Source of the DNA: Pseudomonas sp. PA15(2017)
Lineage (GTDB): Bacteria > Pseudomonadota > Gammaproteobacteria > Pseudomonadales > Pseudomonadaceae
Length of the DNA: 52,583 nt
Reading direction: 5' to 3'
Assembly: GCF_001945395.1 (NCBI RefSeq)
Contig: NZ_MSXV01000044.1
Location: forward strand, 23,720-76,302
Both the position numbers and the translations under genes were made by a program. Below the pieces are notes generated by a model, which did not search any database, was not told the origin of the DNA, and saw only the letters and a program-made list of their open reading frames with translations. Of the stretch, positions 9,268 to 18,916 are shown piece after piece (position 1 is the stretch's first letter; every line of letters starts with the position of its first letter).

Positions 9268-9302
9268 TACAGGAGCCCCTCGCGAACGTATTCGCTCCTG
9301 TA
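9268..9302. repeat. REP-like inverted repeat
   Basis: Outer arms TACAGGAGC (9268-9276) and GCTCCTGTA (9294-9302) enclose CGCGAACGTATTCG. This resembles the Pseudomonas REP form with a GTAGGAGC core next to CGCGAA. Confidence 0.5.
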
Positions 9303-9447
9303 TCCCTCCACGATCAACGTGCCATTTTGCGCAGCCCCGCCTGACACGCCTGCTCATCAATGATCCGCCAGACCGCAGGGCCATTAACCCGAACCTTTCG
9401 TGAGACGGCTTCGTCGTATCTGAACGAGCCACGCGCAGGAGAGGGAC

Positions 9448-11796
9448 ATGCTGACTGATCCGAAGACCCGTTATCGACCCTATACCGATGCGTCCGGGGG
9501 CTGGGGATCGGCCAAATCGGTGGCGGGCATCCTGTTGCGCGAACAGGCGGTGATGAAGATCGGCGCCGCGCTGCTCAAACAGAATAAGCCCGAAGGTTTT
9601 GCCTGCGTGAGCTGCGCCTGGGCCAAGCCCGATGACGCCCACCCGATGGAGTTCTGTGAGAACGGCGCCAAGGCCACGGCCTGGGAGCTGACGGCCAAGC
9701 GCAGCAGCCCGCAGTTCTTCACCGCACATAGCGTCAGCGAGTTACGCGGCTGGTCAGCCCACGCCCTGGAGCAGCACGGCCGGCTGACCCACCCGATGCG
9801 CTACAACCTGGGCACCGACCGCTATGAGGAAACCAGTTGGGAAGCCGCCTACCAGGAAATCGGCACAAGCCTGCGCGCGTTGCAGCCGGACGAGGTGGTG
9901 TTCTATGCCTCCGGTCGCGCCTCGCTGGAGGCCTCGTTCATGTACCAGTTGCTGGCCCGCGCCTATGGCACCAACAACCTGCCCGACAGCTCCAACATGT
10001 GCCACGAGAGCACCTCGGTGGGCCTGCAGGAGAGCATCGGCGTGCCGGTCGGCACCGTGACGCTGAACGATTTCGAGCACACCGACTGCCTGCTGTTCTT
10101 CGGCCAGAACGTCGGCAGCAACGCCCCGCGCATGCTTCACCAATTGCAGGAAGCGCGGCAGCGTGACGTGCCGATCATCACCTTCAATCCGCTCAAGGAG
10201 CGGGGCCTGCAGGAATTCGTCAACCCGCAGTCGCCAATCGAGATGCTCGGGCCTAATTCCACGCAGATCAGCACCCAGTATCACCAGCTCGCCATCGGTG
10301 GCGATACCGCGGCCATCGTCGGCGTCAGCAAGGCACTGCTCGATCTGCACGATGCCGCCCGGCAACGTGGCGAGCCCGGCGTGCTGGACATGGCCTTCAT
10401 CGCCGAGCACACCAGCGGCGCGGACGATTTCATCGCCTATGTACGCGACCAGGAGTGGGCGCAGATCGAAGCCATCACCGGCCTCAAGCGCGCGGCCATG
10501 GAGGCGACGGCGCTGGTCTATGCGCAGTCGCAGCGGGTGATGATCGTCTATGGCATGGGCTTGACCCAGCATCGCCAGGGCGTGCAGAACGTGCAGATGC
10601 TGGTCAACCTGCTGTTGCTGCGCGGCAACATCGGCAAGCCTGGCGCTGGTATCTGTCCGGTGCGTGGGCATTCTAACGTGCAAGGCCAGCGCACCGTGGG
10701 TATCTCTGAGGACCCGGCCAAGGTGCCGGTCGACCTGATCGAGCAGCACTTCAAATTCAAGGTGCCCGAGCGCATGGGCCTGAACACCGTCGATGCCTGC
10801 ACCGCCATGCTCGACGGCCGGGTGCGGGGCTTCGTCAGTCTGGGTGGCAACTTTCTGCGTGCGGTGCCGGACACCGGGCAGATCGAGCCGGCCTGGCAGC
10901 GCCTCGCGCTCAACGTGCAGGTGGCCACCAAGCTCAACCATTCGCACCTGCTGCCGGGTGAACAGGCCTGGCTGTTGCCTTGCCTGGGACGCATCGAGAT
11001 CGACCTCCAAGACGGCATCGAACAGAGTCACAGCACCGAGGACAGCACCGGTTGCATCCACGGCTGGCGCGGCAAGAGCGAGCCAGCCAGCGAACACCTG
11101 CGTTCGGAGCCGGCGATCATCGCCGGGCTAGCGCGTGCCACGCTGCCGTCCCAGATCGCTATCGACTGGGATGCGTGGCGCCGCGACTACGGGCTGATTC
11201 GCCAGGCCATCGCGGCGGTGTATCCGGACATCTTCCATGACTTCGAACAGCGCATGTGGGAGCCCGGCGGCTTTCACCGGCCACTGAGCGCGGCGCAGCG
11301 TGAGTGGGCGACCGAAAGCGGCAAGGCGCAGTTCGTGGTACCACAGCAGCTCGTTGCCGATAATGATGTGAGCGCCGCCTATGGCCGGCGCGATGTGCTG
11401 CAGCTGATGACGATCCGCAGTAACGATCAGTTCAACACCACCATCTATGGCTACGATGACCGCTTTCGCGGTGTGCATGGCACCCGTTCGGTGATCTTCA
11501 TGAACACCGACGATATCGTGCGCCTCGGCCTGGCTGGCGGCGATTGGGTAGACGTGACCACCGCCGTGGAGCCGGCGGTCGAGCGCCAGGTCGGACCGCT
11601 GCAGATTCTCGCCTACGATATTCCCCAGGGCTGCTGCGCGGCGTACTACCCCGAGTGCAATCCGTTGGTGCCGCTCTGGCATCACGCCGAACGCAGCAAG
11701 GTGCCCGCCGCCAAATCGATTCCCGTGACGCTTAGCCCGAGTACCGCAGTGGCGCCCGGCGATACACGACCGACGCTGATCGCCACGCAGCGCTGA
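9448..11796 (+). CDS. FdhF/YdeP-family molybdopterin oxidoreductase
   Basis: 782 aa, matching YdeP-type proteins. The N-terminus carries an Fe-S cluster-type cysteine set (C53, C56 in [10 protein letters not shown] and C70 in [12 protein letters not shown]). Molybdopterin-binding regions follow: the [20 protein letters not shown] segment, [20 protein letters not shown] (whose Cys sits where formate dehydrogenases ligate Mo), and a C-terminal dinucleotide-binding domain ([19 protein letters not shown]). No Tat signal is seen, so it is cytoplasmic. The substrate is unknown; E. coli YdeP is linked to acid resistance. It starts after GGAGAGGGAC. The SDR gene downstream (191 bp) may be co-transcribed. 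No electron-transfer subunit is encoded alongside. Confidence 0.93.
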   Translation: MLTDPKTRYRPYTDASGGWGSAKSVAGILLREQAVMKIGAALLKQNKPEGFACVSCAWAKPDDAHPMEFCENGAKATAWELTAKRSSPQFFTAHSVSELRGWSAHALEQHGRLTHPMRYNLGTDRYEETSWEAAYQEIGTSLRALQPDEVVFYASGRASLEASFMYQLLARAYGTNNLPDSSNMCHESTSVGLQESIGVPVGTVTLNDFEHTDCLLFFGQNVGSNAPRMLHQLQEARQRDVPIITFNPLKERGLQEFVNPQSPIEMLGPNSTQISTQYHQLAIGGDTAAIVGVSKALLDLHDAARQRGEPGVLDMAFIAEHTSGADDFIAYVRDQEWAQIEAITGLKRAAMEATALVYAQSQRVMIVYGMGLTQHRQGVQNVQMLVNLLLLRGNIGKPGAGICPVRGHSNVQGQRTVGISEDPAKVPVDLIEQHFKFKVPERMGLNTVDACTAMLDGRVRGFVSLGGNFLRAVPDTGQIEPAWQRLALNVQVATKLNHSHLLPGEQAWLLPCLGRIEIDLQDGIEQSHSTEDSTGCIHGWRGKSEPASEHLRSEPAIIAGLARATLPSQIAIDWDAWRRDYGLIRQAIAAVYPDIFHDFEQRMWEPGGFHRPLSAAQREWATESGKAQFVVPQQLVADNDVSAAYGRRDVLQLMTIRSNDQFNTTIYGYDDRFRGVHGTRSVIFMNTDDIVRLGLAGGDWVDVTTAVEPAVERQVGPLQILAYDIPQGCCAAYYPECNPLVPLWHHAERSKVPAAKSIPVTLSPSTAVAPGDTRPTLIATQR

Positions 11797-11987
11797 TCAG
11801 CACGCCGTTTTACTGTGTGGACAAGCGAAACGGTTGGGTTAGAGCGACTCATGCCCGCTGCTCGGAAGTGTGGAACTTCAAGCGGCGGACTTTCCTCCCT
11901 ATTTGGAACGCAGGTGATTCTACCTGCAGCGATTGCGCTTCAGACGTGGCGGCAACCGTGCATTCACCCAGACGGCAGGAGAGTCCG

Positions 11988-12893
11988 ATGACCCGCAACA
12001 CTTCCAACCAATTCGCCATGCAGAACCCGCTGACCCAGTACCCGCAGCCGGAATTTCCGGCGCAGCATCAGCCCGAGCCGGGCCTGGATCTGGAGATGAC
12101 CCCCGAGCCCGATCACGGCGAAGAAAGCTATATCGGTTTCGGCCGCCTGGCCGGGCGCAAGGCGCTGATCACCGGCGCCGACTCCGGCATTGGTCGCGCG
12201 GCGGCCATCGCCTACGCTCGTGAAGGCGCGGACATCGTACTCAACTACCTACCCGAGGAAGAGCCGGACGCCCAGGAAGTCATCAAACTGATCGAGGCCG
12301 AGGGCCGGCGTGCGGTGGCCATTCCCGGTGACCTCAAGGATGAGGCCTTCTGCGTGTCGCTGGTGCGCGATGCGGTCGGCGCCCTTGGCGGCCTGGACAT
12401 CCTGGTCAATGTGGCCGGCAAGCAGATCACCCAGAAGCATATTTCCGAGATCACCACCGAGCAGTTCGACCACACCTTCAAGACCAACGTCTACGCCATG
12501 TTCTGGCTCTGCAAGGTGGCGGTGGCGCACATGCCGCCGGGTGCGGCGATCATCAACACGGCGTCGATCCAATCCTACGACCCATCCGCCACGTTGCTCG
12601 ACTATGCGTCCACCAAGGCGGCCATCGTCGCGTTCACCAAGGCCCTGTCGAGCCAGGTGATCGGGCAGGGCATCCGTGTCAACGCGGTCGCACCGGGGCC
12701 GATCTGGACCGTGCTGCAACCCAGCGACGGCCAGCCCCAGGAGAAGATCCCCACCTTCGGCTCCCAGGTGCCGATGAAGCGCCCGGGCCAGCCGGCCGAA
12801 TGCGCGCCGCTGTATGTGCTGCTGGCTTCCCAGGAATCGAGCTACATCACCGGTGAAACCTTTGGGGTGACCGGCGGCAATCCGCTGCCGTAA
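11988..12893 (+). CDS. SDR-family oxidoreductase, Gsp39/YghA type
   Basis: 301 aa from the ATG at 11988, which follows AGGAGAG; the longer frame opening at 11817 lacks SDR homology. The first 50 residues form the Pro/Gln/Glu-rich leader typical of this subgroup ([15 protein letters not shown]), followed by [15 protein letters not shown] (cofactor glycines 63-69), NVAG (141-144), Ser193, Tyr206 and Lys210 in the YASTK motif. All catalytic residues are present. The family includes B. subtilis general stress protein 39 and E. coli YghA, NAD(P)H-dependent aldehyde reductases. It lies behind the YdeP-type gene and ahead of a terminator-like hairpin. A stress role is inferred from the family. Confidence 0.93.
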   Translation: MTRNTSNQFAMQNPLTQYPQPEFPAQHQPEPGLDLEMTPEPDHGEESYIGFGRLAGRKALITGADSGIGRAAAIAYAREGADIVLNYLPEEEPDAQEVIKLIEAEGRRAVAIPGDLKDEAFCVSLVRDAVGALGGLDILVNVAGKQITQKHISEITTEQFDHTFKTNVYAMFWLCKVAVAHMPPGAAIINTASIQSYDPSATLLDYASTKAAIVAFTKALSSQVIGQGIRVNAVAPGPIWTVLQPSDGQPQEKIPTFGSQVPMKRPGQPAECAPLYVLLASQESSYITGETFGVTGGNPLP

Positions 12894-12899
12894 GGCCCG

Positions 12900-12931
12900 G
12901 GGCCCGCAGTACGCCCGCTGCGGGCCCGTTT
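12900..12931 (+). terminator. Terminator-like hairpin after the SDR gene
   Basis: GGGCCCGCAG (12900-12909) pairs with CTGCGGGCCC (12918-12927), 10 perfect pairs, then GTTTCC. The T-run is short. Confidence 0.6.
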
Positions 12932-12999
12932 CCATAATATCGTTGCCTGGGCCATTCGCCGCGGCCGCGTCTCCCACAGTTATCGCAAGCAGCTCACCG

Positions 13000-13034
13000 T
13001 CCGTGTAGGAGCGCCCCCCCCCCGGCGCGAAGGC
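13000..13034. repeat. Degenerate REP with a 10-C homopolymer
   Basis: GTGTAGGAGCG, then ten Cs (13014-13023), then GGCGCGAAGGCGATAGC. It has the shape of a Pseudomonas REP element whose loop became a poly-C run. Confidence 0.4.
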
Positions 13035-13121
13035 GATAGCGGCCTTGCAGCAGGACCGGCGTCGTAACCACCATTCGCCGCAGGTCGCAGCTCTCAAAAT
13101 GATTGCAGGCTACCCCGCGAC

Positions 13122-13340
13122 TTATTCCTCCAGCTTGCGACGCGCTTCTTCAGAAGCCTGTCTGATCTTTTCCGCTTCCTGCTCCTTGGTCTTGATGGTG
13201 GTCGGGGTGATGGCCCGGTCCACGGCCTCGGTCTTTTCACCAGGACGCTGATTCTCCTTTTTCACCACGTCGACGTTGTCGCCTTCCACGTCCTTGGCGG
13301 GGCTGTTCGGCGGTGTTGGGTCGATTGGTTTCTGGCTCAT
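13122..13340 (-). CDS. Small charged hypothetical protein
   Basis: 72 aa. The ATG at 13340 is preceded by GAGGAGGAAG; the longer frame starting at 13454 has no such site. The sequence is low in hydrophobics and rich in Lys, Glu, Asp and Pro (start MSQKPIDPTPPNSPAKD). The C-terminal half is a likely charged helix (KEQEAEKIRQASEEARRKLEE), so the protein is probably largely disordered and cytosolic. No domain is recognised. It is convergent with the SDR gene. Possibly a stress-type hydrophilin, but only by composition. Confidence 0.7.
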   Translation of the reverse strand: MSQKPIDPTPPNSPAKDVEGDNVDVVKKENQRPGEKTEAVDRAITPTTIKTKEQEAEKIRQASEEARRKLEE

Positions 13341-13557
13341 GGGTGCTTCCTCCTCATTGGTAATCGAAGGGCTGGTCAGGCAGCCTCTGATAGTTACGAG
13401 GCCCCGATTACCCGTTGAGTTCGGACAATCGACGTCTGTATCCGGATGCTTCAAATATGCGGATTTCGCGGCCTCCGGGCGGCAGAAAACCTGAATCCCT
13501 TGGCGTCGGCCGAATCGAATTCAGAGACAGTCGACAATCACGCGATGGGAGAACGAC

Positions 13558-13995
13558 ATGGGCGAATTCAGGATTTATCTCGACGATGAACTGCAATGCG
13601 CGACCACCTCGCCGGCACTGGCCCAGGCTGCCTGGAACCGTGCCTCACGGGATGCGCGCGTGGCCGAAAAGGGCGGTTCGGTGCGCGCTTACGAAGGCGA
13701 AGTGACCGTGGCTGAAATGCACCCAGAGCCGCGAGTAGGCCACCCGTGGCCCGATGGCCGTGACCACCAGCCTGACCTGCGTGATGTGTGGGACAGCTTG
13801 ATGCGCCTGCTCGAACAACAAGGGCTGGATGATCAGGCGATGAGCGACGCGCTGAACCGCTTCGGGCTCGCTACCAGAAGTGTGCGCGCGTCGGTGCAGG
13901 ATGAGCTGGGTGGGCGTACTGTCCCTACGGCCGCCGAGTTGGTGGTGCTGCTCGATGCCATTTATCAGGATCGCCAGCGCGAGCCCCAGGCTTGA
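13558..13995 (+). CDS. Hypothetical protein
   Basis: 145 aa, ATG with GGGAGAACGAC just upstream. The N-terminal part (residues 1-50) reads MGEFRIYLDDELQCATTSPA then ALAQAAWNRASRDARVAEKG, a short strand followed by a helix. After a polar linker (PEPRVGHPWPDGRDHQPD) a helical C-terminal half follows (VWDSLMRLLEQQGLDDQAMS). No transmembrane segment, signal peptide or known domain is recognised. It ends 4 bp before the convergent gene at 13999. Codon use is typical of the host. Confidence 0.7.
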   Translation: MGEFRIYLDDELQCATTSPALAQAAWNRASRDARVAEKGGSVRAYEGEVTVAEMHPEPRVGHPWPDGRDHQPDLRDVWDSLMRLLEQQGLDDQAMSDALNRFGLATRSVRASVQDELGGRTVPTAAELVVLLDAIYQDRQREPQA

Positions 13996-13998
13996 GCC

Positions 13999-14274
13999 TC
14001 AGGGCAGGCGCATCTTGTTAACGCAATGGCGTTTGAACAGCTCGGGCTTTTCACGGCGGATGCGTTCTTCGATCTGCTCGATGATGGCGAAAACCTCCGT
14101 TGGAGTGAGCGATGTCCTGCAGGGGATATCGCGCACTTCGAGGGAGGTCGTCGAATCCATTTCCGAAAGCCGCACGACCATGCTCGTCGGCGACTCCAAT
14201 GACACGTGTACAACAAGTGGTTGGAAATAGTTATACAGCAATGTAGCGGCGTCTAGGAATTTCATCTTTGCCAC
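13999..14274 (-). CDS. Small protein, weakly DUF1652-like
   Basis: 91 aa from the GTG at 14274; an ATG at 14265 is an alternative. The layout is a short helix, then FQPLVVHVSLESPTSMVVRL, then SLEVRDIPCRTSLTPTEVFA and a final helix. This follows the same helix-strand-strand-helix order as the DUF1652 protein at 37390, with matching positions such as the F-x-P-L after the first helix. Identity is low, so family membership is only suggested. Convergent with 13558-13995 (gap 3 bp). Function unknown. Confidence 0.6.
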   Translation of the reverse strand: MAKMKFLDAATLLYNYFQPLVVHVSLESPTSMVVRLSEMDSTTSLEVRDIPCRTSLTPTEVFAIIEQIEERIRREKPELFKRHCVNKMRLP

Positions 14275-14345
14275 AATTATTGCTCTCGGTTGTGCTCCTT
14301 TTATTAAGGCAATAGTGCAGGGTGGCTCGTTATTGTCAATCGAGA

Positions 14346-14570
14346 TTACTTACTTTGCTCTGGCGAAGTGGGGGGCTTTGGCATGCCGCGCGGGCCTGCA
14401 TAACCCCAGATAACCAAGCCGATTATCGGCAGCAATACAATAATGAGTGCCCACATCAGTCGCGTATTGAGGCTCTTGTCGCTGCGCCACAGATTCATGA
14501 TGGTGACCAGATCAACGAAAGCGATGACGACGAATGCGCCGAGCCAGAAAAGCAGGGAAGGATCGCCCAT
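14346..14570 (-). CDS. PLD nuclease N-terminal-domain-like small membrane protein
   Basis: 74 aa with AAGGAGATCCGCC before the ATG. Two transmembrane segments (about residues 5-25 and 38-60: LLFWLGAFVVIAFVDLVTIM and LMWALIIVLLPIIGLVIWGY) are separated by a WRSDKSLNTRL loop. This is the PLDc_N (phospholipase D-nuclease N-terminal) layout, in which the second helix ends in IIGLVIWxYxG. Stand-alone copies are common and of unknown function. The C-terminus is a short Pro-rich tail (PKPPTSPEQSK). Inner membrane. Confidence 0.8.
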   Translation of the reverse strand: MGDPSLLFWLGAFVVIAFVDLVTIMNLWRSDKSLNTRLMWALIIVLLPIIGLVIWGYAGPRGMPKPPTSPEQSK

Positions 14571-14978
14571 GGCGGATCTCCTTTCGTTACGGCGAGGGCC
14601 CGTGAAGTCGGGCGTTCGCGGGGTTGGGACGGAGCGTCAGCAAGCGTCTTGCTGACATGTTTGCCATTGCTTGAACGAACGTTGCGGCATGTTACGAGGC
14701 AATAGCCCGTTCAATTACGAAATGCCGTTAGTTGATTAAGTTCGGTTAAAAAGATAGTCGGCCATGATGGCCTTTTGAAAGCTGCTTATTGGCAGCGACA
14801 TGCATGATGCCCGTGCAATTAAACCGATTCATGCAAAGTGCAAGAGCGCGCTGCAAGCGTAAGCGGCTCGATGATCAATAAAACGGCAAATTCCTGGAGC
14901 GATAAAGTTGGCATACGTGATGCACCGGTCGGTGGGCACTTGTAAACAATTGCCTGCCAACACTAAAGGGTCATCCAA
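14571..14978. other. 408-bp intergenic, upstream region of a small-protein gene
   Basis: No ORF is supported. It contains the TGCA-N3-TGCA motif at 14832-14842 and further TGCA-containing half sites (around 14800-14818), and the divergent upstream regions of the genes at 14346 and 14979. Confidence 0.5.
14832..14844. promoter_or_regulatory. Candidate operator TGCAAAGTGCAAG shared with the paralogue at 21722
   Basis: The 13-mer TGCAAAGTGCAAG lies 135 bp upstream of the start at 14979. Its exact reverse complement is at 21584-21596, about 126 bp upstream of the paralogous gene. Its core TGCA-AAG-TGCA is a dyad, which suggests a protein-binding site. Confidence 0.45.
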
Positions 14979-15320
14979 ATGAATACTGCCGTTATCGAAC
15001 AACTTTGCACTGCATTGCCCGATCACGATATTTCCATCAAACCACGCCCGGATGGCATGTACCTGCTGAGCATCAGCAAAGAGGGCGAGGCCGTGTTCCT
15101 CAAGGCCGTCGACAAGCTGGCCGTGGACAGCGAGGACGGCGCCCGTGCACTCGAGCGCGAGATTCTGCGTGACCGCAAGCTGGTCAGCGGCGAGGTGAAC
15201 TGGAAAGGCGCCGGAGCTCAATGGGTATCGCGCAAATTGCCGACGTTCACCGGTGCGCCGGTCAATCCGACCGCAGCCAAGCTGATGTGGTCGCGGCGTA
15301 ACCTGGACTCCCTGCATTGA
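14979..15320 (+). CDS. Small conserved hypothetical protein, paralogue of 21722-22075
   Basis: 113 aa. The N-terminal part (MNTAVIEQLCTALPDHDISI, then KPRPDGMYLLSI) and the C-terminal box WKGAGAQWVSRKLPTFTGAP followed by PTAAKLMWSRRNLD are nearly identical to the protein at 21722. It has no signal peptide, no membrane segment, and a basic C-terminus. It could belong to a Pseudomonas-restricted DUF (perhaps DUF3509-type), but I cannot confirm this. Both paralogues stand alone, each ends in a strong terminator, and they share an upstream 13-bp motif, which points to common regulation. Ribosome site AAAGGG is weak. Confidence 0.8.
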   Translation: MNTAVIEQLCTALPDHDISIKPRPDGMYLLSISKEGEAVFLKAVDKLAVDSEDGARALEREILRDRKLVSGEVNWKGAGAQWVSRKLPTFTGAPVNPTAAKLMWSRRNLDSLH

Positions 15321-15337
15321 GCGCACCACGCGCCCAT

Positions 15338-15368
15338 GAAAAAGCCCCGATGATTCGGGGCTTTGTTT
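15338..15368. terminator. Bidirectional intrinsic terminator
   Basis: AGCCCCGA-tgat-TCGGGGCT followed by TTGTTT on the plus strand and preceded by GAAAA, giving a T-run on the minus strand as well. It serves the convergent gene ends at 15320 and 15401. Confidence 0.85.
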
Positions 15369-15400
15369 AGCTTGGCTGAAGGCCGATCAACTCGCGGACA

Positions 15401-17200
15401 TCAGGATTTGCCCAGCAGGCGTGAGGCATCGAAGCCCATGCGCATGTTGCCCCAGTGGCGGCCTTCGAAGAAGAACGGCACGTCGATCTCGGTCATGATC
15501 TCGCCGGTATCGCGCAGGTAGGTCTGCAGCAAGAAACGCTGGGTGTTGCTCGCTGCGCGCAGGCCCACCGGGTCGGAGAACATGCGCTTGTTGCGGCATA
15601 CCGGCAGGTCGACCGCGCGGTTGCCGGTTGGCGCTTTCGATACCCAGCTGTTGTTCACCGGGCAATAGCCTTTGGTGTCGACGATGAAGGTGACGATGCC
15701 GCCAGGCGTGCCCTTGGTCAGGCGGTCGATCTCTTCCTGGCAGATCTGCGCGAAGCGCTCGGTGTAGCCGGTCATGTACTGCTTGGGATCGGTATTGGCG
15801 ATCAGCTTGTAGTTCTGGTCGAACAGGTTCACGCCTTCGCGCTGCAGGGTTGCCAGGCGAGCCTGCAGCGCATCACGGCACCCGGTGGCGCGGGTGATGG
15901 CGGCATCGAGTTCGCCCTGGCCGAGCACGAAGCGGCCGAGCAGTTCCTGCACCCGCTCGGCAACGGAAGAAAGGTCCCGGGTGGCAGTGGCCGAACGCTG
16001 CATGCGCTGGTCAATGGCCTGACTGTCGGCATGGATCTGGGTCACACGATCATTGATACCGGTATTGGCATCGGCCACCTGTTGGATGTGCTCGGCGATC
16101 TCCGCCAGCTTGCCATTGGTGGATTCGAAATCGCTGATCATGATCTCGAAGTGGCCGGTGGCGCGTTCGACCACCACCTGGGTTTCCCGAGCGCTCTGGC
16201 TGATACGCGCGGTCTGCTCGTGGGTGGTGCTGACTTCCTTGAGCATGGCGTCGATGTTCTGCGAGATGTCGCCGGTGGCCTGGCTGACGTTCTGCGCCAG
16301 GGTGCGCACCTCATCGGCAACCACCGCGAAACCACGGCCGCTTTCGCCAGCGCGGGCCGCCTCGATGGCCGCGTTGAGGGCCAGCAGGTTGGTCTGCGAG
16401 GAGATCTGCTGGATCAGGCCGACCACCGACTTGATGTTCGACGAGCGCTCGTTGAGCGCCGAGACCAGGGTGCTGAATTCGTTGAGGCTGTTGGAAATGG
16501 CGCTGATGTTACCGGTCACTTCCAGCAGTTCGGCGTAGGAGTCCTGGGCCATGCTCAGGTTGTGCGCGGTGGTGGTGGAGATGGCCTGGGTCTGCTGCGA
16601 CACCTCTTCGATGCGGCCGACCGCGCTGTTGCTCTCGCTCATCACCTCGTTGGCGAAACGTGCCTGGTGGGTGGCGCTGTCGCTGGAGTCGCTGATGTTC
16701 TTCAGCGAGCGGGCCGATTCGACGGCGATCTGCACGGTCAGCGCCTGCACGTTGCTGATGATCTCGCGCTGCTTGGCCAGAAAGCGGTTGCAGGTGCTGG
16801 CCAGGGTGCGGATTTCATCGTGGGTGAGCAGGGGCAGGTCACGGGACAGGTCGCCCTCACCGCTGGCTATCTCTTCCAGGGCGCGGGTCATGTTGTCGAC
16901 CGGGCGCACGATCAGGTGGCGGAAATACCAGACCATGAAGCTGACCATGCCCAGGGTGAACAGCGCGCTGAGCGCCAGGGCGGTGCCGAGGGTGTCGAGT
17001 TTGCCTTCCACCTGTTTGAGCAGGGCCGGGTCGATCTGCGCGCCATGCAGCAACTGGACGATGTCGGCGCGCAGGCTGAGGGCTACCCAGACCAGCAGGC
17101 CGCTGACCAGCACCAGCAGGAACAGGCTGGATAATTTCTTGGTCAAGGTATCGAAAAAGTGCATCTCGATGGAATCGTACAGCGACTTTAACGACTGCAT
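15401..17200 (-). CDS. Methyl-accepting chemotaxis protein with C-terminal sensor-like domain
   Basis: 599 aa. Two transmembrane helices (about 22-44, [20 protein letters not shown], and 74-95) enclose only about 30 periplasmic residues. HAMP (about 96-150, [20 protein letters not shown]) and the signalling coiled coil follow, with the MCP hairpin tip [20 protein letters not shown] then [15 protein letters not shown]. After the signalling part comes a further domain of about 150 aa (from 440) with [37 protein letters not shown] and [20 protein letters not shown]. This is the cytoplasmic C-terminal cache-like module found in some MCPs. Sensing is therefore likely cytoplasmic. It is monocistronic, convergent with the gene at 14979. 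Confidence 0.93.
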   Translation of the reverse strand: MQSLKSLYDSIEMHFFDTLTKKLSSLFLLVLVSGLLVWVALSLRADIVQLLHGAQIDPALLKQVEGKLDTLGTALALSALFTLGMVSFMVWYFRHLIVRPVDNMTRALEEIASGEGDLSRDLPLLTHDEIRTLASTCNRFLAKQREIISNVQALTVQIAVESARSLKNISDSSDSATHQARFANEVMSESNSAVGRIEEVSQQTQAISTTTAHNLSMAQDSYAELLEVTGNISAISNSLNEFSTLVSALNERSSNIKSVVGLIQQISSQTNLLALNAAIEAARAGESGRGFAVVADEVRTLAQNVSQATGDISQNIDAMLKEVSTTHEQTARISQSARETQVVVERATGHFEIMISDFESTNGKLAEIAEHIQQVADANTGINDRVTQIHADSQAIDQRMQRSATATRDLSSVAERVQELLGRFVLGQGELDAAITRATGCRDALQARLATLQREGVNLFDQNYKLIANTDPKQYMTGYTERFAQICQEEIDRLTKGTPGGIVTFIVDTKGYCPVNNSWVSKAPTGNRAVDLPVCRNKRMFSDPVGLRAASNTQRFLLQTYLRDTGEIMTEIDVPFFFEGRHWGNMRMGFDASRLLGKS

Positions 17201-17401
17201 GCCGCAGCTCCTGACAGAGAAAAGATCCTTGGGTTTCCATTACTTCGACCAGAGCCACGGAACCTTTAATACCGGGCGCTCTGTTCGCCGACGTTCCACG
17301 CGATTTACAGGATGTTCCACAGCGAGGGGCGCGAAGTGTAGTGCTTCGGCTGTTGCGGTTAAAGATGGTTACATAAAAAATTGGCGTCAATCGGTGCGTA
17401 T

Positions 17402-17432
17402 AAAACGGCGCTACCGGCACAGAGCCGGTAGC
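17402..17432 (-). terminator. Intrinsic terminator of the talarate/galactarate dehydratase gene
   Basis: Read on the minus strand: GCTACCGGC-tctgt-GCCGGTAGC (arms 17432-17424 and 17418-17410) followed by GCCGTTTTAT. It lies 20 bp beyond the stop at 17453. Confidence 0.75.
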
Positions 17433-17452
17433 GTGTTCACAGTGCGCAGCGT

Positions 17453-18613
17453 TTAGCCGCGCTTGCCGAATTCCACTTGTTGGGCGGTCCAGCCGGCCAC
17501 CCGCTCACTGAGTGACAGGCCCAGGCCCGGTCGGTTCGGCACCAGCATGCGCCCGTCAAGGGTTTCCAGGCGTTCGTTGAACAGTGGCTCCAGCCATTCG
17601 AAATGTTCCACCCAGGGCTCGGTCGGGTAGGTGGCGGCCAGGTGCACGTGCAGTTCCATGGCGAAGTGTGGCGCGAGCATCAAGCCGGCCTGTTCGGCCA
17701 TGGCGGCGATCTTCAGGAACGGGGTGATGCCGCCGACCCGCGGCGCATCGGGCATCAGGTAGTCGGCGCCGCGGGTTTTGATGAACTCGGCATGCTCGGC
17801 CACGCTGGTGAGCATTTCACCAGTGGCGATCGGCGTGTCGAACGCAGCGGCCAGGGCGGCGTGGCCTTCGGCGTCGTAGCAGTCCAGCGGCTCCTCGATC
17901 CACACCAGATTGACGTCCTCGAAACGTCGGCACATGCGCTGGGCGGTGGGGCGATCCCACTGCTGGTTGGCGTCGACCATCAGCGGGAAGTCGTCGCCCA
18001 GGTGTTTGCGAATGGTGGCGACGCGGTGCAGGTCGAGGGCCGAGTCGGGCTGGCCGACTTTCAGCTTGATGCCGCCGATGCCCTTTTCCCGAGACAGATC
18101 GGTATTGGTCATCAACTGCTCCAGGGGCGTGTGCAGAAAACCACCGGACGTGTTGTAGCAGCGCACCGAGTCGCGCTGGGCGCCAAGCAGGCGGGCCAGG
18201 GACAGGTTGGCGCGCTTGGCTTTCATGTCCCACAGGGCTACGTCGAAGGCGCCGATGGCCTGGGTCGACAGGCCGCTGCGGCCCACCGAGGCGCCGGCCC
18301 AGCAGAGCTTGGTCCACAGCTTCTGGATATCGCTGGGGTTCTCGCCGAGCAGCGCCGGGGCGATCTCCTGGGCATGGGCGAACTGGCCGGGGCCGCCGGC
18401 ACGTTTCGAGTAACTGAAGCCCAGGCCGCGGTGGCCATCCTTGCTTTCGATTTCCACGAACAGCATGGCGATCTCGGTCATCGGCTTTTGCCGGCCGGTC
18501 AGTACCTTGGCATCACTGATCGGGTTGGCCAGGGGCAGAAAGACCGAGGCGATGCGCACCCAGGCGATCTGATCCTGGTCTGCGCAGCCATGGGGGAGGG
18601 TGTGTTCACTCAC
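17453..18613 (-). CDS. L-talarate/galactarate dehydratase (enolase superfamily)
   Basis: 386 aa of the mandelate-racemase subgroup. The KxK acid/base motif is GIKLKVG (Lys183, Lys185). Metal ligands are Asp214 (MVDANQQW), Glu240 (WIEEPL) and Glu266 (ATGEML); the general-base His is His316 (LAPHFAMELH). With a constant offset of 12 these fall on Lys195, Lys197, Asp226, Glu252, Glu278 and His328 of the Salmonella talarate/galactarate dehydratase as I recall it, a strong match. It dehydrates hexarates to 5-keto-4-deoxy-glucarate. It is preceded by a LacI gene in the same direction, and a palindrome (18690-18703) lies in its upstream region. No transporter or aldolase is in the window. Confidence 0.9.
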   Translation of the reverse strand: MSEHTLPHGCADQDQIAWVRIASVFLPLANPISDAKVLTGRQKPMTEIAMLFVEIESKDGHRGLGFSYSKRAGGPGQFAHAQEIAPALLGENPSDIQKLWTKLCWAGASVGRSGLSTQAIGAFDVALWDMKAKRANLSLARLLGAQRDSVRCYNTSGGFLHTPLEQLMTNTDLSREKGIGGIKLKVGQPDSALDLHRVATIRKHLGDDFPLMVDANQQWDRPTAQRMCRRFEDVNLVWIEEPLDCYDAEGHAALAAAFDTPIATGEMLTSVAEHAEFIKTRGADYLMPDAPRVGGITPFLKIAAMAEQAGLMLAPHFAMELHVHLAATYPTEPWVEHFEWLEPLFNERLETLDGRMLVPNRPGLGLSLSERVAGWTAQQVEFGKRG

Positions 18614-18689
18614 GCGGATTACCTCGCTTGACGTTGTTGTTGGGGCGGCCAGGTGGTTGAAATCACTGGCGTGAATCCGGACGTTAAGC

Positions 18690-18703
18690 TGATTAGGTAA
18701 TCA
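18690..18703. promoter_or_regulatory. Candidate LacI-family operator
   Basis: TGATTA-GG-TAATCA is a perfect 6-bp inverted repeat with a 2-bp centre, 77 bp upstream of the dehydratase start. LacI/GntR-type regulators bind even palindromes of this size; the neighbouring LacI gene is the obvious candidate. Confidence 0.45.
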
Positions 18704-18811
18704 TTCAAGGGATTGAACAGGGCTTCAGGGCTGCTTCAAGGCAGGAGCGGCCATTGATGCTTCGCCTGTTGGAACGGGCGGGGGCGCTTAGTCCATGCCC
18801 ATGATTTTTTT

Positions 18812-18873
18812 CGCGGGCATGGCCCGCTCCCACAGATAATCACCAGTCCATCCCACGAGAACGACAGGCCGCT
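18812..18873. repeat. REP element with extended conserved flank
   Basis: CGCGGGCATGGCCCGCTCCC is a standard Pseudomonas REP hairpin. The following about 45 bp (CACAGATAATCACC..., ending GGCCGCT) recur with substitutions at 36519-36569, so the repeat unit is longer than the palindrome. Confidence 0.7.
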
Positions 18874-18916
18874 AACGCCAACCGGCCAAACAGCAAAGTC
18901 GGGGATGGGTCAGCCC

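Larger units (their letters stand above)
8867..9447. other. 580-bp intergenic region with tandem hairpins
   Basis: Contains two adjacent hairpins (9049-9107) and a REP-like dyad (9268-9302), listed separately. No gene is supported; a possible coding relic around 8895-9045 (GGYRAELFDEWIKACLHRR in one frame) is not recognised. GGAGAGGGAC just before 9448 is the ribosome site of the YdeP-type gene. Confidence 0.5.

Noticed and set aside
9754..11097. 447-codon minus frame opposite the YdeP-type gene
   Set aside because: Antisense shadow of high-GC coding DNA; the plus strand has clear family motifs.
15455..17134. 559-codon plus frame opposite the MCP
   Set aside because: Shadow of the MCP gene with low-complexity Gly/Ala/Val composition.
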